From Flavobacterium hibernum (lineage in GTDB: Bacteria; Bacteroidota; Bacteroidia; Flavobacteriales; Flavobacteriaceae), in the NCBI RefSeq assembly GCF_000832125.1, contig NZ_JPRK01000008.1:248001-312000 (forward strand): a DNA stretch of 64,000 bases. The letters run 5' to 3'. Positions 16,360 to 26,049 of this stretch are shown here, one piece after another (within the stretch, counting starts at the first letter, position 1; each line of letters opens with the position of its first letter). Position numbers and translations under genes: made by a program. The notes beneath the pieces are model-generated. The model was given only the letters and a program-made list of their open reading frames with translations. It had not been told where the DNA came from and ran no database searches.

Positions 16360-17514
16360 ATGAACGTAACTGATTATACCTACTTAATGAACAAACCCGA
16401 TGCTATCACAGAAAAGCAAGCGGATGCATTAGGAAGTGTTTTGAATGAATTTCCATATTTTCAAAGTGCGCGAGCATTACGATTAAAAGGACTTTTCAAT
16501 CAAAATAGCTTTAAGTATAATTATGCCTTAAAAGTTACTGCTGCGCATACAACAGATCGTACTGTTTTATTTGATTTTATAACGTCTGAAGATTTTACTT
16601 CTATTCAGAGCGAATATTATGATCGAAAATTGAGAGATCTTTTAAATATCACTGTTTTTGAAAGCGAAATTATTTCGCCGGAAGAAATTAAAAAAGTAAT
16701 CGAAGTTCGAATTGATCCAATTGAGCAATCTATTCTGGATTCTATAAAAGAAGCAACAACGGTAACTTTTGAAGAACCTGCAAAAATTGAAGAAAAACCA
16801 ATTGACCCAATTATTGAGCAATCTATTTTAACTTCTATAAAAGAAGCGACTCCTATTATTAAAGAACCTACTCCAACTTTCTTTGAAGAAATAGTAGAGG
16901 AAGAAGAGGACGTTGCCCCTGTACGAATTGACCCAATTGAACAATCGATATTAACATCTATTAAAGAAGCCTCAAAAATAGTTTTTGAAGAAGTAAAAAT
17001 AGAAGAAACTCCTCAGGTAATTGAAGTTCCTGAAACGGTGAAAATAGCCGAAGAAAATCTGGAAATAGGAAAACCATTGGATTTTTCTGTTAACGAAAAG
17101 CACTCTTTTCAGGAATGGTTAAATTTGTCCAGAACCGAGCCTATTGACAGAACCAACGAAAATCCGAGAGAAGAGATCAAAGAAACTACTGAATCAATAG
17201 CCGAAGCAAACGCAATTGAAGAAGAAAAAAAGAAAAAAGCGGAATTAATTGATAAATTTATCGAAACAAACCCAAAAATTTCTCCTGTAAAACAGACTAC
17301 AACTGCACCAGCAGCACAATTTGACCTAAATAAAGAAGAGAATTCTTATTTAATGACAGAGACTTTGGCAAGAGTATATTTGGAACAAAAAAAATATACA
17401 AAAGCAATACAAGCATATGAAATATTAATTTTGAAATATCCAGAAAAAATTAGTTTCTTTGCAGACCGTATTTCGGATATAAAGATTTTACAACAAAATA
17501 ACAATAATAATTAA
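16360..17514 (+). CDS. Acidic protein with three 19-residue repeats and a TPR-like C-terminus
   Basis: The product has 384 residues, with no signal peptide. Three near-identical repeats of the type (V)RIDPIEQSIL(D/T)SIKEA occur at about residues 117-137, 147-167 and 188-206, joined by Glu/Pro-rich linkers. The last ~50 residues resemble a tetratricopeptide unit (TLARVYLEQKKYTKAIQAYE). The N-terminal 95 residues form a conserved-looking helical region. The function is not recognised. It ends 3 bp before secG and follows lptE, so a scaffold role in envelope or secretion is possible, but this is inferred from position only. Confidence 0.8.
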   Translation: MNVTDYTYLMNKPDAITEKQADALGSVLNEFPYFQSARALRLKGLFNQNSFKYNYALKVTAAHTTDRTVLFDFITSEDFTSIQSEYYDRKLRDLLNITVFESEIISPEEIKKVIEVRIDPIEQSILDSIKEATTVTFEEPAKIEEKPIDPIIEQSILTSIKEATPIIKEPTPTFFEEIVEEEEDVAPVRIDPIEQSILTSIKEASKIVFEEVKIEETPQVIEVPETVKIAEENLEIGKPLDFSVNEKHSFQEWLNLSRTEPIDRTNENPREEIKETTESIAEANAIEEEKKKKAELIDKFIETNPKISPVKQTTTAPAAQFDLNKEENSYLMTETLARVYLEQKKYTKAIQAYEILILKYPEKISFFADRISDIKILQQNNNNN

Positions 17515-17517
17515 GCA

Positions 17518-17856
17518 ATGAGCACATTTTCAATTTTTTTAGTTTTAATCACAATAGTTTGTTTTCTATTGATCGTAGTAATCATGGTTCAAAACCCTAA
17601 AGGAGGCGGATTATCGTCTACTATCAGCGGAACTCAAATGTTAGGTGGAGTACAAAAAACAACTGACTTTTTAGATAAAAGTACCTGGACATTGGCTACT
17701 ATTTTGATTGCTTTAATTTTATTATCAAGTTTAAGCTTTACAGGATCATTAAGTGATACTGACTCTAAAATCATTGAAAAAACTGAAGCTCCAGCTAATA
17801 CGCCAGCAGCTCCGGTTCAACAAACACCTGCTCCGGCAACACCTGCAGCAAAATAA
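17518..17856 (+). CDS. secG: Preprotein translocase subunit SecG
   Basis: The product has 112 residues with two membrane helices (about 4-23 and 54-74) joined by the conserved loop MVQNPKGGGLSSTISG, diagnostic for SecG. The C-terminus is extended by an Ala/Pro/Thr-rich tail. SecG assists SecA-driven export through SecYE. It is 3 bp downstream of the acidic repeat protein and is followed by a strong terminator. Confidence 0.95.
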   Translation: MSTFSIFLVLITIVCFLLIVVIMVQNPKGGGLSSTISGTQMLGGVQKTTDFLDKSTWTLATILIALILLSSLSFTGSLSDTDSKIIEKTEAPANTPAAPVQQTPAPATPAAK

Positions 17857-17877
17857 TAATTTTGAAATAAATATAAA

Positions 17878-17908
17878 ATGCCAGCCTGTCAAAGCTGGCA
17901 TTTTTTTT
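17878..17908 (+). terminator. Rho-independent terminator after secG
   Basis: Perfect 8-bp stem ATGCCAGC / GCTGGCAT with an 8-base loop and an eight-base T tract, 21 bp past the secG stop. Confidence 0.92.
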
Positions 17909-18004
17909 AAGAAATAATGTCAGTTTTAAGAGCATGGCATAATTTCTGAAATCCAATAAAACATAAAATTCGTATAACTTATAATAATTATAAAACATAA
18001 AATC

Positions 18005-18280
18005 ATGGCCTTAAACATTAAACCGCTTTCAGATCGCGTACTTATTGAGCCTGTTGCAGCTGAAACCAAAACTGCCTCAGGTATTTTTATTCCTGATACT
18101 GCCAAAGAAAAACCACAAAAAGGAACTGTTGTAGCTGTTGGTAATGGATCTAAAGAACACACTATGACCGTAAAAGTTGGTGATACTGTACTTTATGGTA
18201 AATACGCAGGAACAGAATTAAAACTTGAAGGAACTGATTATTTGATTATGCGCGAAGATGACATCTTAGCGATAATCTAA
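18005..18280 (+). CDS. groES: Co-chaperonin GroES
   Basis: The product has 91 residues. It has the family start ([14 protein letters not shown]), the mobile-loop region ([18 protein letters not shown]) and the C-terminal EDDILAII. A heptamer of GroES caps the GroEL cylinder during protein folding. groEL follows after 119 bp. No CIRCE element was recognised upstream; a short direct repeat (TAAAACATAAAATC type) occurs at about 17957 and 17990. Confidence 0.97.
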   Translation: MALNIKPLSDRVLIEPVAAETKTASGIFIPDTAKEKPQKGTVVAVGNGSKEHTMTVKVGDTVLYGKYAGTELKLEGTDYLIMREDDILAII

Positions 18281-18362
18281 AAAAATATCTATTGAGTTTT
18301 TAGTATTAGAAACTAAGACTAAGTAACTTGAAACAAATCAAACATTAAACATACTTAATTCA

Positions 18363-18383
18363 GCAGTAGAGAGAGCCTACTGC
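18363..18383 (+). promoter_or_regulatory. Hairpin in the groES-groEL spacer
   Basis: GCAGTAG / CTACTGC form a perfect 7-bp stem with a 7-base loop, ending 16 bp before the groEL ATG. There is no T tract, so it is not a terminator. It could be an mRNA processing or stability element, or influence translation. Confidence 0.4.
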
Positions 18384-18396
18384 CTAAAGCAAATAA

Positions 18397-20028
<1,632 letters not shown>

Positions 20029-20050
20029 TATTCATTTTAACTTCATATTA

Positions 20051-20085
20051 AAATCCGTTTACCGAAAGGTAAGCGGATTTTTTTT
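20051..20085 (+). terminator. Rho-independent terminator after groEL
   Basis: AAATCCGTTTACC / GGTAAGCGGATTT pair around a GAAA tetraloop (one G-U pair), followed by a T tract. It lies 22 bp past the groEL stop. Confidence 0.92.
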
Positions 20086-20215
20086 ACACATAATTCTCTG
20101 ATTTTGATAAATTTCAAACAGAAACATTATGAATGTTTTAACTATCTCAGATTATTATTGCTACTAAATTTATACAGTACTTTTAATACTATTATTGTCT
20201 TAAACTTTTTCTTGT

Positions 20216-22588
20216 ATGAAACTAATCTTAAAGTTTTTCGCTTTACTGTTTTGTTTACAATCTTTCTCTCAAACTTCTGATAATACCGAAAAAATAAAGA
20301 ATTATATTGAAGCTTATTTTCATTACGATCGAGAAAATCTTCACATACAATTTAACAAAGACATTTATTTAAACAATGAAGATATAGCTTTTAAAGGTTA
20401 TGTCTTTAGTAAAAACACCAATACACCCAACCTTAATACTACCAATATCGAATTAATTGTCTACGATGATCAGCAACAAATAATTCAGAAGCAATTGCTT
20501 TTTGCCGAATTTGGTACTTTTTCTGGCGGAATTCATCTTAACGGAAAACTTAAATCCGGTAAATACCATTTTCATTTTTACACCAATTGGATGAATAATT
20601 TTAAGGAAGATGACTCTTTCAATCAAACCATTGAAATTATCGACCGAAAAGATAATTACCGTTTTGAAAACAGTGAACCAGACTACAAAACAGCCGAAAT
20701 AAATTTGTTTCCAGAAAGTGGTGTCATAATAAATGATATTGTAAATACTGTTGGAATTAAAATAAAAGACTGTAATAAAAAAGGAATTGAGGTTAAAGAC
20801 GGAATTATAGTCGATTCAAAATCGAATGAAATAGCACACTTTCATACGAACAAAATGGGAAATGGTGTTGTTTATTTTAAAGCCGATTTAAACGAAAAAT
20901 ATACCTTAAAAATAAACACTGACAAACTGAAGATTTCAAAACCTCTAGACAAAGTACAGGAAACAGGAGTTGTAGTTAGTTACAATAACAATTTAGCGCA
21001 AAACAGATTACTGGTTGTCGTTAAAACAAATGATAAAGGTCTTGAAGTATATCAAAATAAAAAGTTTATTCTGTTAATACAACAAGACGGAGTTTTCATG
21101 CAGAAGGAAATTACATTTGCCGATAAAAAGACTGATCAGATTTCTTTCTTTGATAAGAAGTTTTTGTCAATCGGAGTCAATACAATTCGCATACTTGATG
21201 AAAATCTAAATGAAGTAGCTCAGAGATTAGTATATATTGAAGGTGATACTGTTCCTGCAACAACATTAGAGACCAAAACTGTATCTACCGACAGTATTTC
21301 ATTATCAGGAAAAACAGCCTTAAACAAACCACGTTTAAGCATTAGTGTACTTCCTGAAAACACAATTTGCATAAACCAAAAACGATCTTTAGCTGGAACT
21401 TTTTATCTAAATGCCTATTTAGATCAACCTGAAATAGCAAATTATGACTATTATAATCCGGACAACGCAAATCGCAAACAGGATATGGAACTCTTGATGC
21501 TCAATCAAAATAAATCCAAATTTAATTGGGAAAGTATAAAATCTGATCCTCCAAAAATTACTTTTAAATTTCAAAAAGGAGTTACTGTAAGTGGCAGAGT
21601 TGAGCAGAAAGAAAAATCGAATTCTAAGAACAAAATGTCACTCATTTCGTTAAAAAGCAATTTATTTGAAGAATCTCCTATAGACTCTGATAATGCTTTT
21701 AAGTTTGAACATTTTTTCGCTCAGGATTCTACCGTTCTAGTATTGCAAATGGTTAATGAAAAAAACTTGGCTCAGCTTACAAAAGTAGAAGCGCGAGTTT
21801 CCAGAGATGAATCTCGTTTTGTTTTAGGTCCTACATTTGATAAATCAATTTGTCCATCGCCTATTAAATCCGAAAACACTTTTAGTTTTAGCCCATTAAA
21901 ACCTGAAGATCATGCCATAAATTTGGAAGGAGTTGCGGTACAAAACAATTTCAAAAAAGAAGTACTCGTACATAAAGGCGACATGAGTTCGAGCGCCAGA
22001 GCATTCAAGATTAAAGACAATGATTATAGAAGTATTCTCAATTTTCTTTCTTTTAACGGGTATGTAACCGGCGTGAATCCAAACGACAATAATGTGTATG
22101 TGCGAAACAGTAGAAGTACCTATCTAGGCGACTCGGCTACATCGCCTGCAGTATACATAGATAATTTTTTAGTTTTTGATATGAATCAATTGTTTAATCT
22201 TACTTTAGATCAAATAGACGAGATCTATATTGACCAAACTGGCAATTCTGATCAAACAGCTTCTGGCAATGGGACTATTAAAATTTTCATGAAAAACGAT
22301 GTGAAAAACAAGTACTTTAAACCTAAATATAGTTCCATCGTCGTAACAAAAGGTTTTACTCAAAATATACAATTTAAGAACATCAAATTTGAAACTCAAA
22401 ATGAGTTTAACTATTTTGGTACGCTATATTGGTCTTCCGATTTAAAGATAAATGACAATTCTGGTTTTGAATTAAAACTGCCAAAAAACGATCAAAAAGA
22501 AATTCAGATTTTACTGGAAGGATTCTCTGATGACGGAAAGTTAATATCTGAAATTAGAAAAATTCCTGTAAACAATACTAAATCATAA
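20216..22588 (+). CDS. Secreted MG2-like protein with a TonB-plug-like segment
   Basis: The product has 790 residues with a signal peptide (MKLILKFFALLFCLQSFSQ). The N-terminal half reads like macroglobulin MG2-type beta domains (HIQFNKDIYLNNEDIAFKG, then LKSGKYHFHFYTNWM). Near residues 640-700 a TonB-receptor plug-like segment occurs (PAVYIDNFLVFD, then LDQIDEIYIDQTG and GTIKIFMKND). No TonB box and no 22-strand barrel follow; the protein ends about 100 residues later. It is therefore probably periplasmic or surface-exposed and not a transporter. Large proteins of this mixed type are common in Flavobacterium, and their role is not known to me. Confidence 0.7.
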   Translation: MKLILKFFALLFCLQSFSQTSDNTEKIKNYIEAYFHYDRENLHIQFNKDIYLNNEDIAFKGYVFSKNTNTPNLNTTNIELIVYDDQQQIIQKQLLFAEFGTFSGGIHLNGKLKSGKYHFHFYTNWMNNFKEDDSFNQTIEIIDRKDNYRFENSEPDYKTAEINLFPESGVIINDIVNTVGIKIKDCNKKGIEVKDGIIVDSKSNEIAHFHTNKMGNGVVYFKADLNEKYTLKINTDKLKISKPLDKVQETGVVVSYNNNLAQNRLLVVVKTNDKGLEVYQNKKFILLIQQDGVFMQKEITFADKKTDQISFFDKKFLSIGVNTIRILDENLNEVAQRLVYIEGDTVPATTLETKTVSTDSISLSGKTALNKPRLSISVLPENTICINQKRSLAGTFYLNAYLDQPEIANYDYYNPDNANRKQDMELLMLNQNKSKFNWESIKSDPPKITFKFQKGVTVSGRVEQKEKSNSKNKMSLISLKSNLFEESPIDSDNAFKFEHFFAQDSTVLVLQMVNEKNLAQLTKVEARVSRDESRFVLGPTFDKSICPSPIKSENTFSFSPLKPEDHAINLEGVAVQNNFKKEVLVHKGDMSSSARAFKIKDNDYRSILNFLSFNGYVTGVNPNDNNVYVRNSRSTYLGDSATSPAVYIDNFLVFDMNQLFNLTLDQIDEIYIDQTGNSDQTASGNGTIKIFMKNDVKNKYFKPKYSSIVVTKGFTQNIQFKNIKFETQNEFNYFGTLYWSSDLKINDNSGFELKLPKNDQKEIQILLEGFSDDGKLISEIRKIPVNNTKS

Positions 22589-22632
22589 TAATTAGGAAAT
22601 CGTAACCAATTTAGATGACTTTATTTTTTTTC

Positions 22633-22653
22633 GCCACGAATTTTCACGAATGC
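22633..22653 (+). repeat. Solo copy of the GCCACGAATTTTCACGAA element
   Basis: This 21-bp stretch is closely related to the 32-bp inverted repeats around the GxxExxY gene (13861 and 14321) but stands alone here. It sits just before a nested hairpin element at 22670-22726. Confidence 0.5.
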
Positions 22654-22669
22654 TTTGCGCATAAAAGTT

Positions 22670-22726
22670 GCCACAGATTAAAAGATTATTACTGATTACA
22701 ATCTTTTTAATCCTCTAATCTGTGGC
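22670..22726. repeat. GCCACAGATTA nested hairpin element
   Basis: Outer arms GCCACAGATTA (22670-22680) and TAATCTGTGGC (22716-22726) are perfect inverted repeats; an inner pair AAAAGATT / AATCTTTT lies at 22680-22687 and 22700-22707. It occupies the gap between two rightward genes and could end transcription of the upstream one, although a T tract is lacking. Confidence 0.6.
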
Positions 22727-22783
22727 TAAAAAACAATTAGTAGTAAACTCTTTTTTAATTTATGATTGTTTAACATTCTGTTT

Positions 22784-22814
22784 TTGCCGTTAAAAACAGT
22801 TAGTTGTAACTTTG
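22784..22814 (+). promoter_or_regulatory. Promoter of the pyrophosphatase-like gene
   Basis: TTG at 22784-22786 and TAACTTTG at 22807-22814, 20 bp apart, match the Bacteroidota -33/-7 consensus. The -7 element ends 21 bp before the ATG at 22836. Confidence 0.7.
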
Positions 22815-22835
22815 CATCTCTATTAAAATTTCAAA

Positions 22836-24038
22836 ATGAGAAAATCTACAACTCACCTTTTACTTTTTACATTCTTACTTCTTACCACTTTATTACAAGC
22901 GCAAACCAATAAAAACAATTATGTTGTATTAGTTTCTATGGATGGATTTCGTTGGGATTATGCAAAGAAATTTAATTTGCCTAATTTAAAACAAATTGCA
23001 AAAGAAGGCGTTCATGCAAAGTCAATGAAACCATCGTATCCAAGTAAAACTTTCCCTAATCATTATTCTATAGTAACAGGACTTTATCCAGATCATCACG
23101 GAATCATTAATAATGTTTTTTATGATGCAACTCTAAACGAATCATTTTCATTATCATCGAATGCAAAAAATGATTCAAGATTTTATGGTGGAAACCCAAT
23201 TTGGAATGTTGCCGAACAACAAGGTGTAAAAACGGCTTCGTTTTTCTGGCCTGGATCTGACACTGATAAAAAGAGACCAAGTATTTATAAGAATTACGAC
23301 AACAAAATTCCATACGAAACAAGGATTGATACGATTTTAAAATGGCTGCAACTACCAGAAAAACAACGTCCGCATTTAATTACTTTATATTTTGACGAAC
23401 CTGATCATACTGGACATGATTTTGGTCCGCTTTCTCCTGAGAACAAAAAAATGGTCATCAAAATGGATTCTCTAATGGGTCAATTATCATCTAAACTCAA
23501 CCAACTATCGATTGGAAAAGAAATTAATTTAATTATTGTTTCAGACCACGGAATGGCAAATATTAGTAATGATAAAAAAGTTGCCGTTCTGGATTATTTA
23601 AAACCAGAATGGCTAGATTATAAAGCAGTCGTAAATCCAATTATGAGCCTACAGGCAAAAGCAGGTTTTCAGGATTCTATTACAAAAGCATTAAAAAAAG
23701 TACCACATATTAAATTCTGGAAGTCAAGTGAAGTTCCAAAAAGATTGCATTACGGTACAAATCCACGTGTGCACGATTTTGTTATTGAAGCTGATAAAGG
23801 ATATAGCTTAGTAACTAAAACATCTCAAAATGTAAAAGGCGGAAATCATGGATATGACAATAATGAAAAAGATATGCATGCGATTTTTTATGCTAAAGGA
23901 CCTGCTTTTAAAGTTGACAAAACAGTCAAAACCTTTCAAAATGTTTCAGTTTATACCTTAATTGCCCATATTCTAGGGCTACAAATTGAAGAAGTTGATG
24001 GAAAGTTTGGTGAAGTAAAATCGATGCTTGTTAATTAG
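22836..24038 (+). CDS. Ectonucleotide pyrophosphatase/phosphodiesterase (NPP family, secreted)
   Basis: The product has 400 residues with a signal peptide (MRKSTTHLLLFTFLLLTTLLQAQ region; split here for brevity). It belongs to the alkaline phosphatase superfamily: D36 in VSMDGFRW, the nucleophile T72 with N75 in SKTFPNHY, then metal ligands in DEPDHTGHD, SDHGM and GGNHGYDN. NPP enzymes split phosphodiester or pyrophosphate bonds, for example in nucleotides or dinucleotides, outside the cytoplasm. All metal ligands look intact. It has its own promoter and a very strong terminator, so it is a single-gene unit. Confidence 0.9.
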   Translation: MRKSTTHLLLFTFLLLTTLLQAQTNKNNYVVLVSMDGFRWDYAKKFNLPNLKQIAKEGVHAKSMKPSYPSKTFPNHYSIVTGLYPDHHGIINNVFYDATLNESFSLSSNAKNDSRFYGGNPIWNVAEQQGVKTASFFWPGSDTDKKRPSIYKNYDNKIPYETRIDTILKWLQLPEKQRPHLITLYFDEPDHTGHDFGPLSPENKKMVIKMDSLMGQLSSKLNQLSIGKEINLIIVSDHGMANISNDKKVAVLDYLKPEWLDYKAVVNPIMSLQAKAGFQDSITKALKKVPHIKFWKSSEVPKRLHYGTNPRVHDFVIEADKGYSLVTKTSQNVKGGNHGYDNNEKDMHAIFYAKGPAFKVDKTVKTFQNVSVYTLIAHILGLQIEEVDGKFGEVKSMLVN

Positions 24039-24072
24039 GTAAAGTGATAATTTGACCATTAAATGATAAATT

Positions 24073-24114
24073 AAAAAAGCGCCAAACAGAAAAATTTCTG
24101 TTTGGCGCTTTTTT
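24073..24114 (+). terminator. Strong Rho-independent terminator after the NPP gene
   Basis: A perfect 20-bp stem (AAAAAAGCGCCAAACAGAAA / TTTCTGTTTGGCGCTTTTTT) with only two bases between the arms, 35 bp past the stop codon. T runs on both strands would allow it to work in both directions. Confidence 0.92.
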
Positions 24115-24233
24115 ATTGCTTAATATCAACAACATATTTAACTGTAAATAAACTAATTATCGAATCAATATATTTTCTAACTTAGTATGTAATCTAAAAG
24201 TTAATTTCATTCTTGCTTAAAAAATTCTAACAA

Positions 24234-25943
24234 ATGAAAAAAATACTTCCCTTGCTCCTTGTTCTTGTTTTATTAAGTTGTAAAAAAGAAATCGTTAATC
24301 CGGCTGATAGCATTTATTATGGAGGTGATATCGTAACTATGGAAGGTGATAAACCAAGCTATGCAGAAGCTGTTGCGGTAAAAAACGGAAAAATTGTTTT
24401 CGTTGGAAAAAAATCAGATACCGAAAAATTTCATGGGGATAAAACTATAATGAATGACTTGCAGGGCAAAACATTACTCCCAGGTTTTATAGATGCTCAT
24501 GGCCATGTGTGGAATGCGGGTTTTCAGGCTGTATCGGCTAATTTACTTCCCGCTCCAGACGGCACAGGAAACGATATTCCAACCATAATTTCTTTATTAA
24601 AAGAATGGAACATCAAAAATCCAAAGGCAGTTGGAAAATACGGCTGGATTGTAGGTTTTGGCTACGATGATGCACAATTAAAAGAAAAACTTCCTCCTAC
24701 CGCTGACGATCTTGATAAAGTATCAACTACAGTTCCAGTGCTAATTATCCATCAATCGGGACATTTGGCTGTGATGAATCATAAAGCTTTAGAATTGGCT
24801 GGATATAATGCTTCAACAAAAGATCCTGCCGGTGGTGCAATCCGCAGAAAAGAAGGATCGCAAGAACCAAATGGTGTTTTGGAAGAAATGGCAATGTTTA
24901 TTCCGTTATTCAAAATAATGGGAACACTTGATCAAACCGCCAACGTTAAAATTGCAGAAGCCGGTATTGCAGCTTACACAAAATTTGGATTTACAACTGC
25001 TCAGGAAGGACGTGCAAGCAGCGATGCCTGTAACACCTGGCAAAAACTAGCTGACCAAGGAAAACTTTCAATTGATGTTGCAGCTTATCCTGATATCCAG
25101 ACTCAAATGGCGTACATGAAAGCAAACGGAGTTCAAAAAGATTATAAAAATCATTTTAGAATTGCTGGCGTAAAACTCTCGCTTGATGGGTCTCCACAAG
25201 GCAAAACAGCTTGGCTTACAAAACCGTATGTCGTGCCACCTCCAGGAAAACCAAATACTTATGTGGGATATCCTGCGTTTCCAAAAGAAAGTGATGCTAT
25301 TGCATTAGTCGATTCAGCTTATGCCAATAACTGGCAAATTCTTGCGCATTGTAACGGTGATGCCGCAATTGACGAATATATTAAAGCAGTTCGAAACGCA
25401 ACTAATTTATACGGGGCAAAAGATAGAAGATCAGTAGCAATTCATGCGCAAACAGCACGTTTTGATCAGCTTGATTCTATGAAGGTTTTAAAAATCATAC
25501 CTTCCTTTTTTGGAATGCATACTTACTATTGGGGCGATTGGCACAGAGATGAAACATTAGGAAAAGAGAGAGCCTATCGAATTTCACCAGCCGCAACTGC
25601 TTTAAAAAAGGGAATGATTTTTACAGAACATCATGATGCTCCTGTTGCACTTCCAAACAGTATTATGATATTGTATTCTACAGTAAATAGAATCAGTAGA
25701 TCTGGCGACGTAATTGGTCCCAACGAAAGAATTAGTCCTTATAATGCTTTGCGCTCTATAACAACTTGGGCAGCTTATCAATATTTTGAAGAGAATTCAA
25801 AAGGCACAATCAAACAAGGAAAACTGGCAGATTTTGTTGTCTTAGATCAAAATCCTTTAAAAATTGATCCTAAAAAAATTAAAGATATTCAGGTTCTGGA
25901 AACGATAAAAGAAGGAAAAACTGTTTATAAATTAGCGAAATAG
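24234..25943 (+). CDS. Amidohydrolase family 3 lipoprotein (YtcJ-like)
   Basis: The product has 569 residues. The lipoprotein signal ends in LSC (Cys16). The amidohydrolase start is typical (YYGGDIVTMEGD, VKNGKIVFVG), and the metal-binding HxH is at H89 and H91 in GFIDAHGHVW. Later segments such as AHCNGDAAID and FTEHHDAPV fit family 3 (NfdA/YtcJ-type) metal-dependent amidases. The substrate is unknown. The lipid anchor places it in the periplasm or at the outer membrane, which is unusual for enzymes of this group outside Bacteroidota. Confidence 0.88.
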   Translation: MKKILPLLLVLVLLSCKKEIVNPADSIYYGGDIVTMEGDKPSYAEAVAVKNGKIVFVGKKSDTEKFHGDKTIMNDLQGKTLLPGFIDAHGHVWNAGFQAVSANLLPAPDGTGNDIPTIISLLKEWNIKNPKAVGKYGWIVGFGYDDAQLKEKLPPTADDLDKVSTTVPVLIIHQSGHLAVMNHKALELAGYNASTKDPAGGAIRRKEGSQEPNGVLEEMAMFIPLFKIMGTLDQTANVKIAEAGIAAYTKFGFTTAQEGRASSDACNTWQKLADQGKLSIDVAAYPDIQTQMAYMKANGVQKDYKNHFRIAGVKLSLDGSPQGKTAWLTKPYVVPPPGKPNTYVGYPAFPKESDAIALVDSAYANNWQILAHCNGDAAIDEYIKAVRNATNLYGAKDRRSVAIHAQTARFDQLDSMKVLKIIPSFFGMHTYYWGDWHRDETLGKERAYRISPAATALKKGMIFTEHHDAPVALPNSIMILYSTVNRISRSGDVIGPNERISPYNALRSITTWAAYQYFEENSKGTIKQGKLADFVVLDQNPLKIDPKKIKDIQVLETIKEGKTVYKLAK

Positions 25944-26049
25944 ACAAATTAGAAAATGTGCAAATTAGATAATATGATAATGATATCGATTGTCTTCAAA
26001 TTTTTCATTTTTTTGAATTATATAATTGCCACAATGAACAATTTTCTAA

